The notes below the pieces were generated by a model that ran no database searches, had not been told where the DNA came from, and saw only the letters and a list, made by a program, of their open reading frames with translations. From positions 8,908,441 through 8,972,440 of the forward strand of contig CM071925.1 in assembly GCA_016081115.2 (NCBI GenBank): DNA of 64,000 nt, given 5' to 3'. This DNA comes from Rehmannia glutinosa (lineage: Eukaryota; Streptophyta; Magnoliopsida; Lamiales; Orobanchaceae). Numbering within the stretch: position 1 is the stretch's first letter; every line of letters begins with the position of its first letter. The position numbers and the translations under genes are program-made. This document shows, one piece after another, positions 22,834 through 35,199 of the stretch.

Positions 22834-22918
22834 GCATAGGCAGCCCGTGCCTAAGGTCGAAAGAAAAAGCGAGACACCTGAAGAGAGCACGGCCCGTACC
22901 CCTGAGCACGGGTAGACC

Positions 22919-24440
22919 GTGCGTCCATCCGAGGAGACCACTTCGAACCAAGAACTCAAACCCTTGCCCAACCATCTCAAATATGCATTCCTTGGGGCGA
23001 ATAACACGAGTCCGGTAATCGTATCATCTCTTTTAACTTCAGTTCAACTCGATAAATTGCTTAGGGTGTTAAGAAAACATAAGTCGGCGATAGGTTGGTC
23101 AATCTCTGATTTAAAAGGCATCAATCCATCGATTGTAATGCATAAAATTAGAATGGAAGGTGTCTATAAACCTTTGATTCAAAATCAAAGAAGATTAAAC
23201 CCTATAATGCAAGAAGTCGTTAGAAAAGAGGTTTTAAAATGGTTAGATGCTGGAATTATATATGCTATTTCTGATAATTCTTGGTTAAGTCCGGTGCAAG
23301 TGGTACCGAAGAAAGGGGGGATGACTGTTGTTAGAAACGAAAGTGATGAGCTTATTGCAACTAGAGTAGTAACTGGGTGGCGTATTTGCATAGATTATAA
23401 AAAGTTAAATGATGCTACTCGCAAAGATCACTTTCCCCTTCCCTTTATTGATATGATGCTAGATTGTTTGGCGGGATACGATTATTATTGTTTTCTCGAT
23501 GGTTATTCCGGGTATAATCAGATCATGATTGCCCCGGAAGACCAAGAGAAGACGACATTTACATGCCCCTATGGTACATTTGCATTTCGCAGAATGCCAT
23601 TCGGCTTATGTAATGCACCCGCAACTTTGCAGCGATGCATGATGGCTATCTTTCATGACTTTATTGAGAAAATAATGGAGGTTTTTATGGATGATTTTTA
23701 TGTGTTTGGAGACTTCTTTGATCATTTCTTGGATAATCTTGCTCTAGTTTTGCAGAGATGTGATGAGACTAACCTTGTTTTAAATTGGGAAAAGTGCCAT
23801 TTCATGGTACGTGATGGTATTGTCGCAATTGAGAAACTCCCACCTCCAACAAATGAGAAGGCCATTCGAAGATTTTTGGGGCACGCCGGATTCTACAGAA
23901 GGTTTATTCGTGACTTTTCAAAAATCACTAAACCTTTAAGTCATTTGCTAGAAAAAGATATTGCTTTCAATTTTTCCGATGATTGTTTGCAGGCTTTTGA
24001 GATCCTGAAGAAGGATTTGGTGACATCACCAATTCTTGTAGTTTCGGATTGGATTTATCCCTTTGAGCTGATGTGCGATGCCAGTGACTTTGTAGTTGGG
24101 GCTGTTTTGGGCCAGAAAAGAGGCAAGTTGTTCAGAGCCATCTATTATGCGAGCAAAACTTTAGACAACGCCCATCAAAACTACACCACCACTAAGAAGG
24201 AAATGCTGGCAATTGTGTTCGCATTCTATAAGTTCCGATCTTACTTGACTGGAATTAAGATGATAGTCCACACCGACCATGCAGCGATCAAATATCTATT
24301 CAACAAGAAGGATGCCAAACCGAGACTGATTAACGATGGATCCTTTTGTTGCAGGAGTTCGATGTGGAAATTCGAGATAGAAAGGGTCGCGAGAATGTGG
24401 TGGCAGATCACTTGTCCAGGTTGGAATATAAGAAAGAGGA
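22919..24440 (+). pseudogene. Athila reverse transcriptase and RNase H
   Basis: A 1.4-kb open frame contains the RT motifs in order: WLSPVQVVPKKGG, WRICIDYKKLN, FLDGYSGYNQI, FRRMPFGLCNAP and the catalytic FMDDF box. RNase H follows, with LMCDASDFVVGAVLGQ, YTTTKKEMLAIVFA and HTDHAAIKYL. The connection is short: after MVRDGIV the sequence passes almost at once to AIEKLPPPTN, so roughly 25 residues usually found there are missing in frame. A 1-base frameshift near 24335 moves the RNase H end (EFDVEIRDRKG, VADHLSRLE) to another frame. The protein would copy element RNA into DNA in cytoplasmic particles. As it stands it is not a functional polyprotein. Confidence 0.92.
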
Positions 24441-24661
24441 GAAAGAATGCACGGAGGCAATTAAGGAGGAGTTTCCCGATGCGCAACTTCTAATGTTACA
24501 AGCTAAATTCCCATGGTATTCAGATTTTGTTAACTATTTGGTTGCAGGGGTCATGCTTCCAGATTTATCGTCCTATCAAAAGAAGAAGTTCCTCCATGAT
24601 GTCAATTTCTACATGTGGGACGACCCCTTGCTCTTTAAGAGGTGCGCAGACACTATCATAT

Positions 24662-25797
24662 GACGATATGTGCCTCAAGAAGAGTGGGAGGGAGTTCTAC
24701 AACAGTGCCATTCTTTATCTTCCGGGGGACACTTCGGTCCGACACATACGACAACAAAGGTATTGCAAAGTGGTTTATACTGGCCTACGTTATCTAATGA
24801 TTGATATCTATATGTGCAGCAGTGTGATAGGTGCCAGCGGATGGAGAACATCTCGAGACGACATGAGATGCCCATAACAAATGTGAAGGAGGTCGAACTC
24901 TTTGATATGTGGGGGATCGACTTTATGGGTCCCTTTCCATCTTCGTCTAGTTATCAGTACATTCTACTTGCAGTGGAATACATATCTCGATGGGTTGAGG
25001 CGATTCTGGCACAAACCAATGATGCGCGAGTAGTGCTCAAATTCTTAAAGAAAAATATATTCACTTGGTTTGGAACCCCGAGAGCTTTGATTAGCGACGG
25101 GGGGTCACACTTTGTGAATAAATTGATGAGCACTTTACTTGCGAAATATGGGGTCAAGCACAAGGTGGCATTAGCATACCATCCGCAAGAAAACTGGCAA
25201 GCAGAGGTAGCAAATCGCTAGATTAAGCAAATCTTGGAGAAGACAGTAAATATAAATCGCAAGGATTGGGCCATGAAGTTAGATGATGCGTTGTGGGCAT
25301 ATCGAACTGCGTACAAGACACCATTGGGCACATCACCGTATCAGTTAGTATTCGGGAAATCATGTCACTTGCCCGTAGAATTGGAGCATAAGGCATTTTG
25401 GGCTGTGAAGAAGTTAAATTTTGACTTCCAAGCAGCGGGTGAGAACATGCTCTTGCACTTAAATGAGATGGAGGAGTTCTGGGATGAAGCTTATAAAAAT
25501 TCCCGGATCTACAAGGAGCGAACCAAAAGATGGCATGATCGAATGATAAAGAAGAGAGAGTTTTTACCGGGTGAATAAGTCCTTTTGTTTAACTCGCGTC
25601 TTAAACTCTTTTCGGGAAAACTTAAGTCTAGATGGTCGGGGCCGTTTGTGATAAAGAAGGTGTTAAATCCTCCGGGAATAGTGGAGTTGTTGAGCCGAGA
25701 TGGGGAGACGTTCATTGTAAATGGCTAGAAGATCAAGCATTATCTTAATAGAGATCAAAAGGAAGAGGTGACACGCCTCACTTTGCTAGAGCCGTGA
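24662..25797 (+). pseudogene. Athila integrase
   Basis: Follows RNase H after a stop at 24661. The zinc-binding region is spread over frames (RYVPQEEWEGVLQQCH, then QQCDRCQRM). The catalytic core has all three acidic positions: GIDFMGPFP, ALISDGGSHF and the glutamate in QAEVANR. A TAG stop comes right after that glutamate (25219-25221). The C-terminal part continues with WAYRTAYKTPLGTSPYQLVF and ends in a chromatin-binding-type tail (SRWSGPFVIK), broken by stops near 25577 and 25727. Integrase inserts the cDNA into the genome and makes the 5-bp target duplication seen around this element. Confidence 0.9.
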
Positions 25798-26535
25798 TCA
25801 AGTAAACAGGCGTCAAGCTATAGACGTTAAATTTAGCGCTTGTTGGGAGGCAACCCAACAGTTTGCTGTTTTATTTCTTCCCATGTTTTCTTAGTTTGTT
25901 TTCCCTTTTCTAAGTTAGGATTTATTTACTTTCATAGGTTAGGATTTTCTTGCTCTCCCTAAAAAAAAAGTGAAAATTTGAGCTAAAGCGCGGTGCCCAG
26001 CACGGGCAGCCCGTGGGCCATGCGTATGGCCCATGCGGTGCCCAGGAATTTGGAATTGAAGGCTCGACCCCTAGCACGGGTAGCCCGTGCCATAGAGCAC
26101 GGCCCATGCTCCCGTCTGCTGAGACAGACTTAAGATGGGCAGGAGGCAATTTTTTTCACACAAATCTCTCTCCCTCATGCACAACATCGCCCAAGCACCC
26201 ACTCTCTCAAAAACTTTTTTCCATTTAACACTTGAATTCCCCTACCAAATCACCCCCACACTACTCTCACAAGATTTACACTCTTAAAATTGCTTTGAAG
26301 TGAAGATTGGAGTAGAAGGGCACCTAGGGTTTAAACGTTCAACTCTTTTCGAATTTTTGGGATTTAAGGTATGAATTGCGCTTTTTATGAGGATTATAGA
26401 TTAGAGTTACTATATGGTGCATGTTTGATGATTTTGCCATGAATTGGATTGATTTTCTCTATTGGGCATTTTATCGAACACCTTGTGGGTGGTTGAATTA
26501 GGATGTTTTTGGTTGATTGCTTGATGAATTATACA
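25798..26535. other. Athila post-pol spacer, interrupted by the copia element
   Basis: Non-coding spacer between pol and the third ORF. It holds two GCACGGGC/GCCCGTGC clusters (25985-26115) and ends at the copia target duplication ataca (26531-26535). It resumes at 40556. Confidence 0.7.
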
Positions 26536-28072
26536 TGTAGGTCCCAAGGGGTGTAAGTGTAAGGTTTAGAAGGGGGGGTTGAATAAACCTTACCAAATTT
26601 TCGATTTAGGCCTTTTAAATCTACAGAGTTCTACATTTGTGTCTTGATGGATCGATTTAGTCACTCAGTAGAGTTAATCTCTCAATTTCGGTCACCGAGC
26701 CATTAATAGAGTAACTCAACTGTTGGCTATAAATTGACTCATTTGTGGATTTGTTTTGAGAGGAAGACTTAACACCCTTAAGTTTGATTAAGCAAGTTTT
26801 TCTGACTTGATTTAGTACTTATAAATTATCAAATGGATAGCAAATTTATCGTGAGATATAAGCAATTAAAAGTGCAGTAAATTTAAATCTTTGAAATGTA
26901 AATGACACAAAGATAGTTTTTATAGAGGTTCGAAGATGGGGTAATTCTTCTACTCCTCTCTTCTCCAACTCCCGGAGGAATCCACTAAGTAATGATCGGT
27001 TTACAAAGTGGTAATGATCCAGGATACAAGTCTTGATCACAACGGCCGACTTGATCCTTTGGGACTCGATCGGGAGACGCCTTGATCACTCGGTGGCTTC
27101 TCGTGACGACTCGGCTTCTTCTTCACAGGCGGTTGCCTTGCTACTACTGACTCACTTGCTTAAGCACTTTGGATTTGATCACGAAGCCCTCCAAGAGCTT
27201 AAGACTTGGTTGACCGTGAACCTTTCTACAATCCTTCCCGGAATGTAGACCCCTTGTTTTCGTATTTTCCTCTTCAACCGATTGAAGTTCTCTTTCCTTC
27301 ACGGGTAAGTGTTGGATTGATGTACTTGAGATGTAGCTTGAGGATTGAGAATGTTTCGATTTTTAGATAAGCTTGTATATCTTCACGTGTGTGTCATTCT
27401 TTTTTTTCTCAAACAAATTCCTCGGCCTTTTATAGTGAACTTTCAAAAATTTGCCCGTTGAAGAGATAAGCTCATTTTTGAAAGTCACTTTGCGCCGTCG
27501 TTGGCTTGCGATCCTTGGAATTGCCATTTCCTCGTATGAATTGTTTTATCACCTTTTTGAGTTCCGACACGGTGTAGTGCTTCCCATTGGTTCATTCCTT
27601 TTGCACGCTCGGGACCGAGCACTCCAAGAAAGGTAGTATGGAGATATTACTTGTTTAAGTAAATCTCTTGATTTCGGCAACGGTTCTTTTCGATTATCTC
27701 GACTTGATTTGCATTTTCTTGTTTTCCCAGGTGACTTAGAGTCGACTTCCAATCATTGGATGACTCTTCCAGTAACCGACTTGAGACTTGGCTTCTCTTG
27801 AGTTGACTTGACCGATGTTCCACTCAATTTGCATCTCACCGCTTCTTCTTCATCGAGTTTCGTCATGCTCTTCTTTCTTTGTACTCATTTGTCTTTCACA
27901 GAGTTTTCCTTCAAGCCTTGATTTGTCTTCTTGCAAGTTGGAGCGTAGGCCGACTCAACTCACTTGGCACTCTAATTGTTACAATACATTTTCTGAAAAA
28001 ATTGGGGAGCCAACTTTCTATTCTAAGTTTTACATGGCATTCATCAAAATCTAAACAATAAAATTCCTAACA
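26536..28072 (-). repeat. 3' LTR of the copia element
   Basis: Pairs with 39023-40555. Long blocks are identical, but between them are clusters of small insertions and deletions, mostly where CG-containing words stand. The reverse strand holds ctataaaagg at about 27428-27437, the copy of the LTR TATA box. Confidence 0.9.
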
Positions 28073-28085
28073 ATTTCCTTTTTGA
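28073..28085 (-). promoter_or_regulatory. Copia polypurine tract
   Basis: On the minus strand the bases next to the 3' LTR read catcaaaaaggaaat, a purine-rich primer for second-strand synthesis. The preceding ggcatcatcaaaa is typical of Sireviruses. Confidence 0.7.
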
Positions 28086-28099
28086 TGATGCCAAAACTT

Positions 28100-31000
28100 A
28101 AATCATACAAAGATGCAAATAACAAAGATACATACAGATAGTGTATTGACATAGAATGTATGCGCATAATCAATCTTTTTATTGATCATATCATTCTTGT
28201 ACTTAACACAATGTTTGTTTACAAGGTGTATCGAGTATGTAATTGTCTTCACAAAAAAAAAAATAGAAAATTTTTAGCTATATTACGAGAGGAAGACTTA
28301 CATTGTATGTATTTACATATAAAATACACGAAGGGTTGACAAAGAACACTTCATCTCCTTTTTGTCTCCTTCTTTCATCTTGATCAAAGATCTTCTTCTC
28401 TCTTCTTCTCTTCTTCTCGTCGTCATTCACCGCCTTCTTTTTTTCTTCTCATATGCCTTCCTGGCAGCTTCATCTTTCCTTATTCTTTTCTGTCTCTCCC
28501 GCCATAGCCGAGTTTGTCTCTTGTTTTCTTCTTCTATCCTTTTTGCATACTCGGCGTTGGTTTTAGCCACTTGCAAGTTCGCCACATGGTCAAGCCAGCC
28601 CAAGAGATCCCTCCTTTCTTTCCCGGATCTACGTATTCAATATTCTTGGGCGAGGCCTGGGTGCGAAGCTTCTTCCTCCCACGCCGCTTCTTCCTCTACC
28701 TGGGCGTATCAGACGGGGCATATCTTCTTTTCTTTCCACGTGAGTGCCCGGAGTGACAGAGTGATTCACGGCCGGTTGTATCTTTGTCTGTCCTTTCTTC
28801 ACATAATGCGAGACCCTTTTCCCAAGACAGGTCCCAAGCTTGAGCCATGGACATATTTGCAAAATATCCTTGATTCGAGCGTTTTGAATTCGCCAATCGA
28901 TCTTGGCTCTGTCCCGACATCCGAAATGGCATACGTGTCTCTGTCAACTGGAATGCCTCCGTGTTCTTTCAAGATGTTCATCACCCTGGCATCCATTCTT
29001 CCTTCCACCTTCTTCATCCCTCGCTTCAATTTCTTTTCTCTTCTCGGCCATAGATACGACAGAGTGTTGGAGTGGCGAGTCACGGGGAGTTTTCGCTTAT
29101 AATGTCATTTGTGACAGGACCTGTTGGGGGTTTGTGCAATCATCAAGGTCATATTTTTTGATCCTTCCCCTCGCCAGATTTTCCTTTCTTGATTTCAAAA
29201 TTTCCTCGGTGATTTTCCTTGTCAATTTGTTCCTTGTCACCGCTCCTTTCTTTTCACTTGATTTTCTTTGCTTTAAGGTATTCCTCTTCCCCTTTTTGGC
29301 ATCATCAAAGGATAGAGGAACCCCGGGGAACATCTTGGCAAGCATGAAGTCGAGTCTTCGATGGTTGAATTTTGCTTCAAGTCTTTGCGTTGTATGCCGC
29401 ACGGAATTCGCATCGAGTAGCGTTGGATTCTCACGAAATCGCTTCATCTCATCTCGGCCATGAGAAGGCTGAATTTTCTTGTCATGTGTTCTTCCAAACG
29501 ATGTATATCATTTGCATTCGCTTCACGCAGCAAATTGATCTCGCAGAGTGTGAGCTTCGTGCATATGTTCAATGTGTTCCCAGCCTTCGTTTTTGCATCA
29601 ACATTTTCGACTCCACACCACCGACTTGTTGAATAAGGTTAAGTATCTCACTGTTCCACACGCATTGATTCTTTGTTGTTGCCACCATTCCCTTACCCTC
29701 GACGTGATGCCTCTCAAGTCACCGTAGGTTGGCATCTCTTGTCCAATCGCATGTCCAAAGAGGTTCGATGCCTCTCCATCTTTTCAACTTCAAAGAAAGA
29801 GTGCTTGAACACTTCTCGTGATTCACTGATTCTTCGGTGATGGCCATACAAATCGAAATCAAAGTTTACTGGAACAATGGTGCCTGAGTGAAAAAGCAGA
29901 GTGGTCCGTGATAGCGTGCTTGCTCATTTTTCGACTCTTCGTGGAGTTCGGTATCTCCAGTGAGAAAGGGAAAGATTCCACAAAGGATTCATCACCGCCA
30001 ACCGGGATTTGTTCGATGATAAGCGGTGTGCGTGAAGTTCTTTTGGGAATCGATCCATTTGTAGCTTGAGGAGCCGGAGCGGTGGTGTCCTGGTTCACTA
30101 GGTTTGGTTGTGAAATAGACCCGCTTCTTCGAGCCTTTTTGTCTTAACCGTTGGTCTCAAACCTGATTTTTCCTTTTCGATTGACTTATCCTCGGCCTTA
30201 TCGCCATTGGCGTCATCGGACGATGATGAGATTTCTAGAGGTGGCTCATCATCAAAGTTAAAAGTTTGACGAGTAGTCTTGGGATCGACTTGCTCGTGCC
30301 TGGAACATCCGCATGGTGAGTCTTTTGGATTTGTCATGGGGTTGACTCGACTTCTTCTTCGCCTTCCGATCCCGGAAAAGTGACATCGGGATTGTCCGGG
30401 AATCATGAAGTGCGCGATCTCCTTCTCGGATGGGTCGATGATTGCGGGAGGGATGTTCTCTACTTGACCTCTTTACCCGGGAAGTCTCAATCTCCCGTGG
30501 GCCTTCATTTCCTCCGGCAGTCTCTCTGCTGCGAGGTTTTGGTCCTCCCTTTCGACAAAGTGTCTGCCTTAGGGTCTTCTACAATGGCATCCATTGGGGT
30601 CTCAACCCCATGGATTGCACTTTCATCGCCAGTGTTAACTCCCGGGGTTGTTCCTTCATGTGCCTCGATTTTGCATCGCCAGCGTCATTAGCCTTCAGAG
30701 CGGTTGGCACCTCACCAAAGCAGTCTCAAGCCTCGAGCTTCGTTGATGGCAACTTTCTTTTTCTTCTAGTGATTGTAATTTTCTTCTTCGCCTCCTTGCT
30801 TCTTTGTCAAGTCATCTGCAGCATCCTCCGATCCCCTGCTGCGGTGGAGGAGTTTCCCACCGGGCGCACCGTGGTGAGTGACTTGGAGTGGGGTCACTCG
30901 TCTCCAAACTCCCATTTGTTGCAATTGATGGTTCAGCCGTTGGGGCGGTGGTAGCACACCTTCAATAGGGGTTGGCTTGACGGGGTCCCCACTAGCCCAG

Positions 31001-32845
31001 TTTCATCGCCATTTTTCCTTATTGCTTCTTCCGAGTGAGCTGGGAGGTGGTAGCAAAGAACATCGTGGCTATTTTGAACCACTCCCATTGGATCGATTTC
31101 TATTTGTGTTTTGGAGGACTCTCCTGGTCCCTCCATCGAGTCTTTGCTCGTGAAGGATTCTTGATTCATGCAATGCTTGCTGCATTTGCAACTCTTACGG
31201 GCGTGACATTCTCAGTTCCTCGTCACTTTCGGAGAAGACATCAAGGAGAGGATGGAAGTGTTATGTGGTGCGGAGATATAGGGCGGATGCTTGCCTTCTC
31301 ACGTGCTTCGGCTTCTTGACTTGCTTTGCTCTCTCCCCGTCCTTGTAGATTTGCGGGATGTCTAAGCGATTGTCCTCATCAAGTGTTGGGAGCACAATAT
31401 TCGATTAAGGAAATTTAGTTCCTCTTCTTCTTCTATGAATTCAGGCCGTTGGAACTGTTCCCTTGACTTGCTCAACTTCCATTTTCTCCACTCACGCAGA
31501 CGATTTTGAATGCGGGTAAGGTGGAGATAGGATCATTACATCACTATCCGCTTTGGTCGGTTCTTTGAGTTTCAATTTGTGTGAGCTACACCGTGTGTCT
31601 TCGGGTTGCCTCTCTTTGATCTCCTTCAACAGACTTGGTCGTTTCATCAACTACTGGAGACTCTACTTCTCCCGGTAGTCTCCTATTTGTGCTAGCCGAG
31701 TAGCCGACTCATTTGGTTTCTCCTGTTGCTCGGACCGCTTGACGAGTCTTCTTCTCTCCTGGTTTGTACCAGGGGAATTTCAGTTCGGCGGTGTCCTCGA
31801 GTCTTGGGCGGCAGGGCCGGTGCTTGTGTTTGTTTTCGAGGAGTGGCCGTCTAGCTTGTCGGCTTCTCCTCCTTTTGACGATCGGAGAAGGTATTTGGGA
31901 GTCCTTCTCGATCGGCGCAGGGCGAGTGACATGGTCGGGCTTTGGGGCAGTGACTCTGCTGCGGGGGGGAGCATGTTTAGTTTTCTTTCTTTGCGCAGGG
32001 GCAAAGAGATTTGGCAGTGCGAGGGCGACTTTCTTCTTGGTTGAGAGGAGGCGTTTGTGTCTTGGTCGGTGATTCCCCCTCATCGGTGTCGCTCTCTTGG
32101 CATAAGCTCGCTTCGAGCACCGAGAGAGGTTAGCTCTAAACATCCTCTTGTTAACATGGAATGCTTTCCCATGTCCGAGAGGACTCCTTTCACCTCCAAT
32201 AGTCGGCCAATCACTAGGCCATATCCCGGGGATCCTCCAAATGACCCATCTTCTTTGAAGGACTTGTTCCTACGTTCCGCAGAGTCTGCTGTAGATAAAC
32301 TCAAATTTGATTTATCTTCTTTTCCTCGATGATTGCAGCCATCACAATCGCTTTGCCTTTGATAGTTGGTCAAAGTCGCCAAATTTGATGTCGATACATT
32401 TGGCAACTATGCCCAACAAGTTTGTGATAATCCTCCTTGGCCGATCTTTTGTTTTGTGTATATAATTTTATCGCAAAAGGTCGGACTTGGCTATTTCTTT
32501 CCATACGTCGGCCAAGTTTACATCGCCTTCCTTAATTTGATTTGCTCCTTCACGGGTAGTGAGCAATATTCACCAAATCCTTGGCGGTGATAGTCACCGC
32601 TTCCCGTGAACAGATGACTTGATTCCTTCATCGTGAATCTCGGCATTCACGTAGAATTGTGCGACCTCTTCCACATAGGTCATAGGATACCCAGCGTTAG
32701 AAACGGTTTTGATCCTGACGTTTTCTAACTTCTCCGCGATTTTCTTCACCAGGGTGTTGTCGACCGCCACTATTCCTTTCGAAATCCACGGTCGAACGGT
32801 GTGGATTTGTTTTCCCAACTTGGTAAAGTCATACGTTGGTGCCAT
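28100..32845 (-). pseudogene. Sirevirus env-like region downstream of pol, degenerate
   Basis: Starts on the minus strand with MAPTYDFTKLGKQIHTVRPW (32845) and continues with TYVEEVAQFYVNAEIHDEG. This resembles the N-terminal domain of env-like or putative plant transposon proteins found after pol in Sireviruses. Further pieces (a DVWKEIAKS-like helix and CIDIKFGDFDQL) lie in changing frames down to about 32340. From 32140 to 31700 the frame is very basic (KRRRSRQARRP). Other pieces such as FNHRRLDFMLAKMFPGVPLS (near 29350) may be the C-terminal part. At 4.7 kb the region is long for an env-like ORF, and no membrane-fusion signature is visible. Function in Sireviruses is unknown. Confidence 0.6.
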
Positions 32846-33348
32846 TTCTCAGAATAATTTCAAGGAAAAGTTCGTAAATTTGATTTGAAGGTTGATAGGG
32901 TTTCGAAAGTATTTGCCTTTGCCTTTTGAGAGAAAGAGATTGAACAGTTTTTTTTGAAGTGTGAGAGAGAGAAACGGCGAAAATGGTTTAAATATGGTTT
33001 ATGAAAGGGCGTGCAGGCGGTTTTGAATTGTTATCGAAATCAACGGCTTGATTTTGACGCATATTGAGCGATTCATGTCTCGTATTTAATGCGGCACATT
33101 TATATCCAATCATAGGCTTGGTGTGCGGCTTTTATGTCTGTACACATCATCATTATCTTTGACGTGTCTCTTAAAACATTCCCGCTAAGTCAAAACGATT
33201 TGCGTTTTTGTCGCTTTGCTCATAAGATATTCACTTATCTCTTAGCCGATTTAACTCGCTTCACATTTCTCTTAGTGACTCAGCTATCACCGTGACTTGA
33301 TATAGTTGACTTCCGACATCTGGTGATTCTTCGAGCTAATTTTTGTTT

Positions 33349-33990
33349 TCAGCTCTTTTTCACGTTCGTTCTGTTCCATTTCTTTTCTTTGATTCTTTCG
33401 TGTCTCAAATTTAGCTCAATTAGCCCCAACTCATGTTTGAGTTCTTCAAATCTTGACTCACATAATGGTTTTGTGAAGATGTCGGCTAGTTGCTTGTCGG
33501 TTGAGATATACTCCAAGATAATGTCCTTCTTTTTCAACATGATCTCTTATGAAATGATATCTCGACATCAATATGTTTTGTTCTTGAGTGCAACACGAGG
33601 ATTTTGAGTGATTGCAATGGCACTTGTGTTATCACACATGATTGGAATTTCTTTTTCTTCAATTTCATAATCTCTCAAATTTCTTTGTCTCATCCATAGG
33701 ACTTGGACAACAACAATTTTGCCGCTGAGCCTATGTATTTCGCCTTCGTTTGTAGAGGTGGCTATTGAGTTTTGCTTCTTGCTAAACCAGGAAATTAGTC
33801 TGTTTCTAGCATTTGACATGTGCTGGCAAGTTTTTTCTGTCCACTCGCATCCAAAGATAGTCAGAGTCGGAATAGCCAATTAGCTTGAATCCACCTTCCT
33901 TTGGATACCATAGCCTACTTCTTGGCTTCCTTTTAAGTATCTCAATATTCTCTTAGTCGGTCATAGGGCTCTCTTTTGGAGCAGATTGAA
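33349..33990 (-). pseudogene. Copia RNase H
   Basis: Minus-strand pieces contain GCEWTEKTCQHMSNARNRLI, then ISWFSKKQNSIATSTNEGE (the copia RNase H signature with KKQ and S-T-x-E), IPIMCDNTSAI and the tail YISTDKQLADIFTKPL. The order matches the family. A frame change separates 33568 from 33540. The domain removes the RNA template during reverse transcription. The catalytic acidic residues of the STNEGE and MCDNTSAI motifs are present, yet the frame is not continuous with the reverse transcriptase. Confidence 0.88.
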
Positions 33991-33999
33991 ATCTTGCAC

Positions 34000-35160
34000 A
34001 TACACCTACAAAGAAAAGTGATGTCCGGCCCGCTAGGCCGTGAGATAGAAGCAATGATCCAATAAGTGCTCAGATCTTGTTTGATCTACGGGCTTGCCAT
34101 CCGCATCCATGTCCATTTTGTGATGTGTTCAATGGTATTTTTACGTGAAGACTTCTCCTCCATACCAAATTTCTTCATTAAATCTCCGGTGTATTTTGTT
34201 TGACTTATGAAGGTTCCATCCTTCATTGTTTCACTTGAAGTCCAGGAAGAATGTCGACTCTCCCATCATGCTCATTTCAAATTTACTTTGCATGAGGTTT
34301 GAGAATTTTTCACACGACTCTTTGTTAGTGGATCCAAAAATGATGTCATCCACATATATTTGAACAAGCAAGATACTCTTCTTGTCTTGAATTAGAAAAG
34401 TATTCTATCTACTTTTCCTTTTGTGAATACATTTTCAAATCGGGAATTGTGACAGGTATCATACCATGCTCGGGTGCCTGTTTCAATCCGACAGGCTTTC
34501 TTGAGTTTGTATACTTTGTCTCCAAGAGTCTTCTCGCTCAAATCCTGGAGGTTGTTCAACATACACTTCTTCTTCCAATAAACCATTCAGAATGCACTTT
34601 TTACATCCATTTGATATACAAAATAAAATTCTTGTAGGCAAGATAGGCAAGAAACATCCTTATAGCTTCCAATCTTGCTACGAGGGCAAATGTTTCATCA
34701 AAATCTATCCCTTCTTCTTGGCAATATCCTTTGGCTACCGGTCTTGCTTTGTTTCTTACACCCACGTAACCTTCCTCGTTCATCTTATTTCGAATACCCA
34801 TTTGGTTCCAATAACATTTTGATGTATGGGTCTTTGTACTAATTCCCATACTTTATTTCTCTCAAACCGATTGACTCTTCTTCTTGCATAGCTTGAATCC
34901 AATGTGTGTCGTCCAATGCTTGTGACACATCTTTGGGCTCTATTCGTGAGATGAAGCATGTGAACATTGCTTCTTGTTGGGTTCGATCTTGTCTTGACAC
35001 CTTCTCTTATGTCTCCAATGACAAGTTTCGGTGGATGGTCTCTCGGCCATCTTACGTCAAAGTTGAAGCAAGTTATTTGGATTGATTGACTTGCGGTGTG
35101 TGTTCTTTGGGTGACTCTCTCGTGATCACTTTCACCGTGCAGATTTTCCACCGCTTTTGA
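34000..35160 (-). pseudogene. Copia reverse transcriptase
   Basis: On the minus strand: NKVWELVQRPIHQNVIGTKW, then ARPVAKGYCQEEGIDFDETF (the ARLVAKG-Q-GIDY-ETF motif of copia RT), EAIRMFLAYLAYKNF, and a KTLGDKVYKLKKA piece. The catalytic box QIYVDDIIFGSTNKE lies at about 34370-34325. Each motif sits in its own frame with small deletions between, for example around the usual YGLKQAPRAW motif near 34480. The YVDD box itself is intact. The enzyme cannot be made as one protein from this sequence. Confidence 0.9.
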
Positions 35161-35199
35161 GATTCGGACTATCTCATCTTCTTCAATCGATAATTCTCG

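Noticed and set aside
28362..29463. Long plus-strand open frames of 246 and 186 codons rich in Leu, Phe and Ser
   Set aside because: They are antisense to Lys/Glu-rich coding of the minus-strand copia element; the hydrophobic look comes from reading AAG/GAA codons backwards.
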